Part shown: piece after piece, positions 63,036-64,000 of the stretch | Numbering within the stretch: position 1 is the stretch's first letter | Layout of the letters: the number at the start of each line of letters is the position of its first letter | Assembly (NCBI GenBank): GCA_017479885.1 | Contig: JAFVBR010000001.1 | Span: 1-64,000 of the forward strand | Length of the DNA stretch: 64,000 nt | Reading direction: 5' to 3' | From: Paludibacteraceae bacterium | GTDB lineage: Bacteria; Bacteroidota; Bacteroidia; Bacteroidales; Paludibacteraceae | Notes under the pieces: generated by a model | Databases searched by the model: none | The model's input: the letters and a program-made list of their open reading frames with translations, nothing else | Told to the model about the DNA's origin: nothing | Position numbers and translations under genes: made by a program

Positions 63036-64000
63036 TTAATCACCTACAAACGAACGTACACAACGGAAACCGATATAAGGTTTGCTCTCATACTGATATT
63101 CGTAAGCACGGGTACCGCACTGCAGATAATACGAAATATCCTTCCAACTGCCGCCTTTGATAACCTTGCGTTTCAAAATATCAGGATCGTCTTTGCGTGC
63201 CATGTACTGAAGTTCAGGATTCAAGTCGTTTACATAAGTATTTGTCGATGCGTTATATGCTGACGATGTCCACTCGGCAACGTTTCCGGCCATGTCGAAC
63301 AAACCGAAGTCATTCGGACGGAACTGGGCTACACGCATCGTTGCTGTTCCCGTATCATCAACATAACTTCCTCTGTACGGTTTGAAGTTGGCAAGGAAGC
63401 AGCCTTTGGCATCGCGCGCATAGTTGCCGCCCCATGGATATGTAGCCATCTTGCGGCCGCCACGAGCTGCATACTCCCACTCGGCCTCTGTCGGCAGACG
63501 ATACTTCTGAACATCAACTGTACTGTTGCTCAGGAAATAGTCCGTACGCCACTGGCAGAATGCATGAGCCTGCTCCCATGTGACACCTACTACCGGATAC
63601 TCAGCAAAGCCGGGGTGCGAAAAATACTTCAACAACATAGGCTCATTGTAAGCATACTGAAAATCGCGCACCCACACCATGGTGTCAGGATATACGTTGA
63701 TAATCATGTATGTATAGAGGTCACTCGGCTCCTGCAAAGGACGTATCACTGTGCTGTCGTGAATAACATTCATTTCGTCAACCCAAGCCGTGTCAACACG
63801 CACTGAAGCATTCTCCGGATAACGGCCCTTAGAAACATCGAAACGGTTGGAAGGTTTGGCAGCCTCATCATAGTTCAGCCAACGGTAACAATAGTGAAAA
63901 CGGGTGGTGTTGAAACTGCCGTCAGTATAATAAAGCGGCTGCAATGCGTCCACCACCTCTTCTTCTTTGCTGCTCCAAGGCAGTTTCTTCTTCCAATTGA
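63036..64000 (-). CDS. gldK: Type IX secretion lipoprotein GldK (PorK), N-terminus outside the window
   Basis: Partial gene: the frame is open to the right edge, where NWKKKLPWSSKEEEVVD is read, so at least the lipoprotein signal and first part are missing. The visible 320 residues are a formylglycine-enzyme-like (FGE-sulfatase) domain with FAEYPVVGVTWEQAHAFCQW, YRLPTEAEWEYAARGG, FDMAGNVAEWTSSAYN, KGGSWKDISYYLQCGTR and the end KPYIGFRCVRSF. GldK forms an outer membrane-associated ring with GldN. First gene of the visible gldKLMN operon. Confidence 0.95.
   Translation of the reverse strand, partial: NWKKKLPWSSKEEEVVDALQPLYYTDGSFNTTRFHYCYRWLNYDEAAKPSNRFDVSKGRYPENASVRVDTAWVDEMNVIHDSTVIRPLQEPSDLYTYMIINVYPDTMVWVRDFQYAYNEPMLLKYFSHPGFAEYPVVGVTWEQAHAFCQWRTDYFLSNSTVDVQKYRLPTEAEWEYAARGGRKMATYPWGGNYARDAKGCFLANFKPYRGSYVDDTGTATMRVAQFRPNDFGLFDMAGNVAEWTSSAYNASTNTYVNDLNPELQYMARKDDPDILKRKVIKGGSWKDISYYLQCGTRAYEYQYESKPYIGFRCVRSFVGD

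Overview
The window looks like a chromosomal segment of a Bacteroidales bacterium (phylum Bacteroidota) of middling GC content. The evidence is the promoter type, a -7 box TAnnTTTG with TTG or TTTG about 20 bp upstream; the near absence of Shine-Dalgarno sites; and a protein set typical of the group: type IX secretion genes gldK-gldL-gldM-gldN, the lipoprotein TamL, BACON repeats, DUF2490, DUF3098 and TonB receptors with carboxypeptidase-like N-domains. Genus cannot be decided; there is no rRNA. I see no insertion sequence, prophage or CRISPR array.

Layout. 1-6940: the end of an unidentified gene, an AraC-type regulator and a tripartite RND efflux operon (adaptor, outer membrane factor, pump) behind a long leader. 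7036-9743: a tiny His/Cys-rich exported protein and a TonB receptor with a CxxC in its plug, probably a metal-related uptake pair. 9963-15592: an exported MG2/plug-domain protein, a DHH phosphoesterase and a DNA polymerase I that has lost its 3'-5' exonuclease domain. 15670-23182: a very tight co-directional run of hflX, an exported caspase-like protease, a CHASE2 membrane protein, a FecR/DUF4384-like exported protein, and the pseudouridine catabolic pair psuK-psuG. 23268-30693: phosphohexomutase, radA, two glycosyltransferases and a secreted right-handed beta-helix protein with a type IX-like C-terminal signal.

30700-35364 (minus) is sppA-lpxK-msbA-like. 35547-39922 (plus) is tamL, rnhB and a DUF362-DUF1893 lipoprotein. 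tRNA-Lys(UUU) with its terminator follows, then leuS and an HTH/PH-like pair on minus. 44475-47205 (plus) holds a LuxR-type regulator with a degenerate receiver, trxB, rpsO and ung. 47223-55119 (minus) is an envelope block: a five-BACON lipoprotein and a six-gene operon with a VTC polyphosphate-polymerase-like protein, DUF4956, DUF2490, a small exported protein and two Cthe_2159-type beta-helix lipoproteins. 55351-59223 (minus) is the ftsX-DUF3098-uppP-truB-queA operon, and 59331 to the end (minus) is gldN, gldM, gldL and a partial gldK.

The strongest candidates for something little described are the periplasm-facing caspase/CHASE2/DUF4384 cassette embedded between hflX and psuK, the exonuclease-less PolA with a duplicated PDLFSQ linker motif, and the VTC/DUF4956/beta-helix operon that lacks CotH. 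At the non-coding level, three intergenic regions carry 10-11 bp tandem repeats at about DNA helical pitch, and several promoters lie so close to the ATG that the mRNAs should be nearly leaderless.
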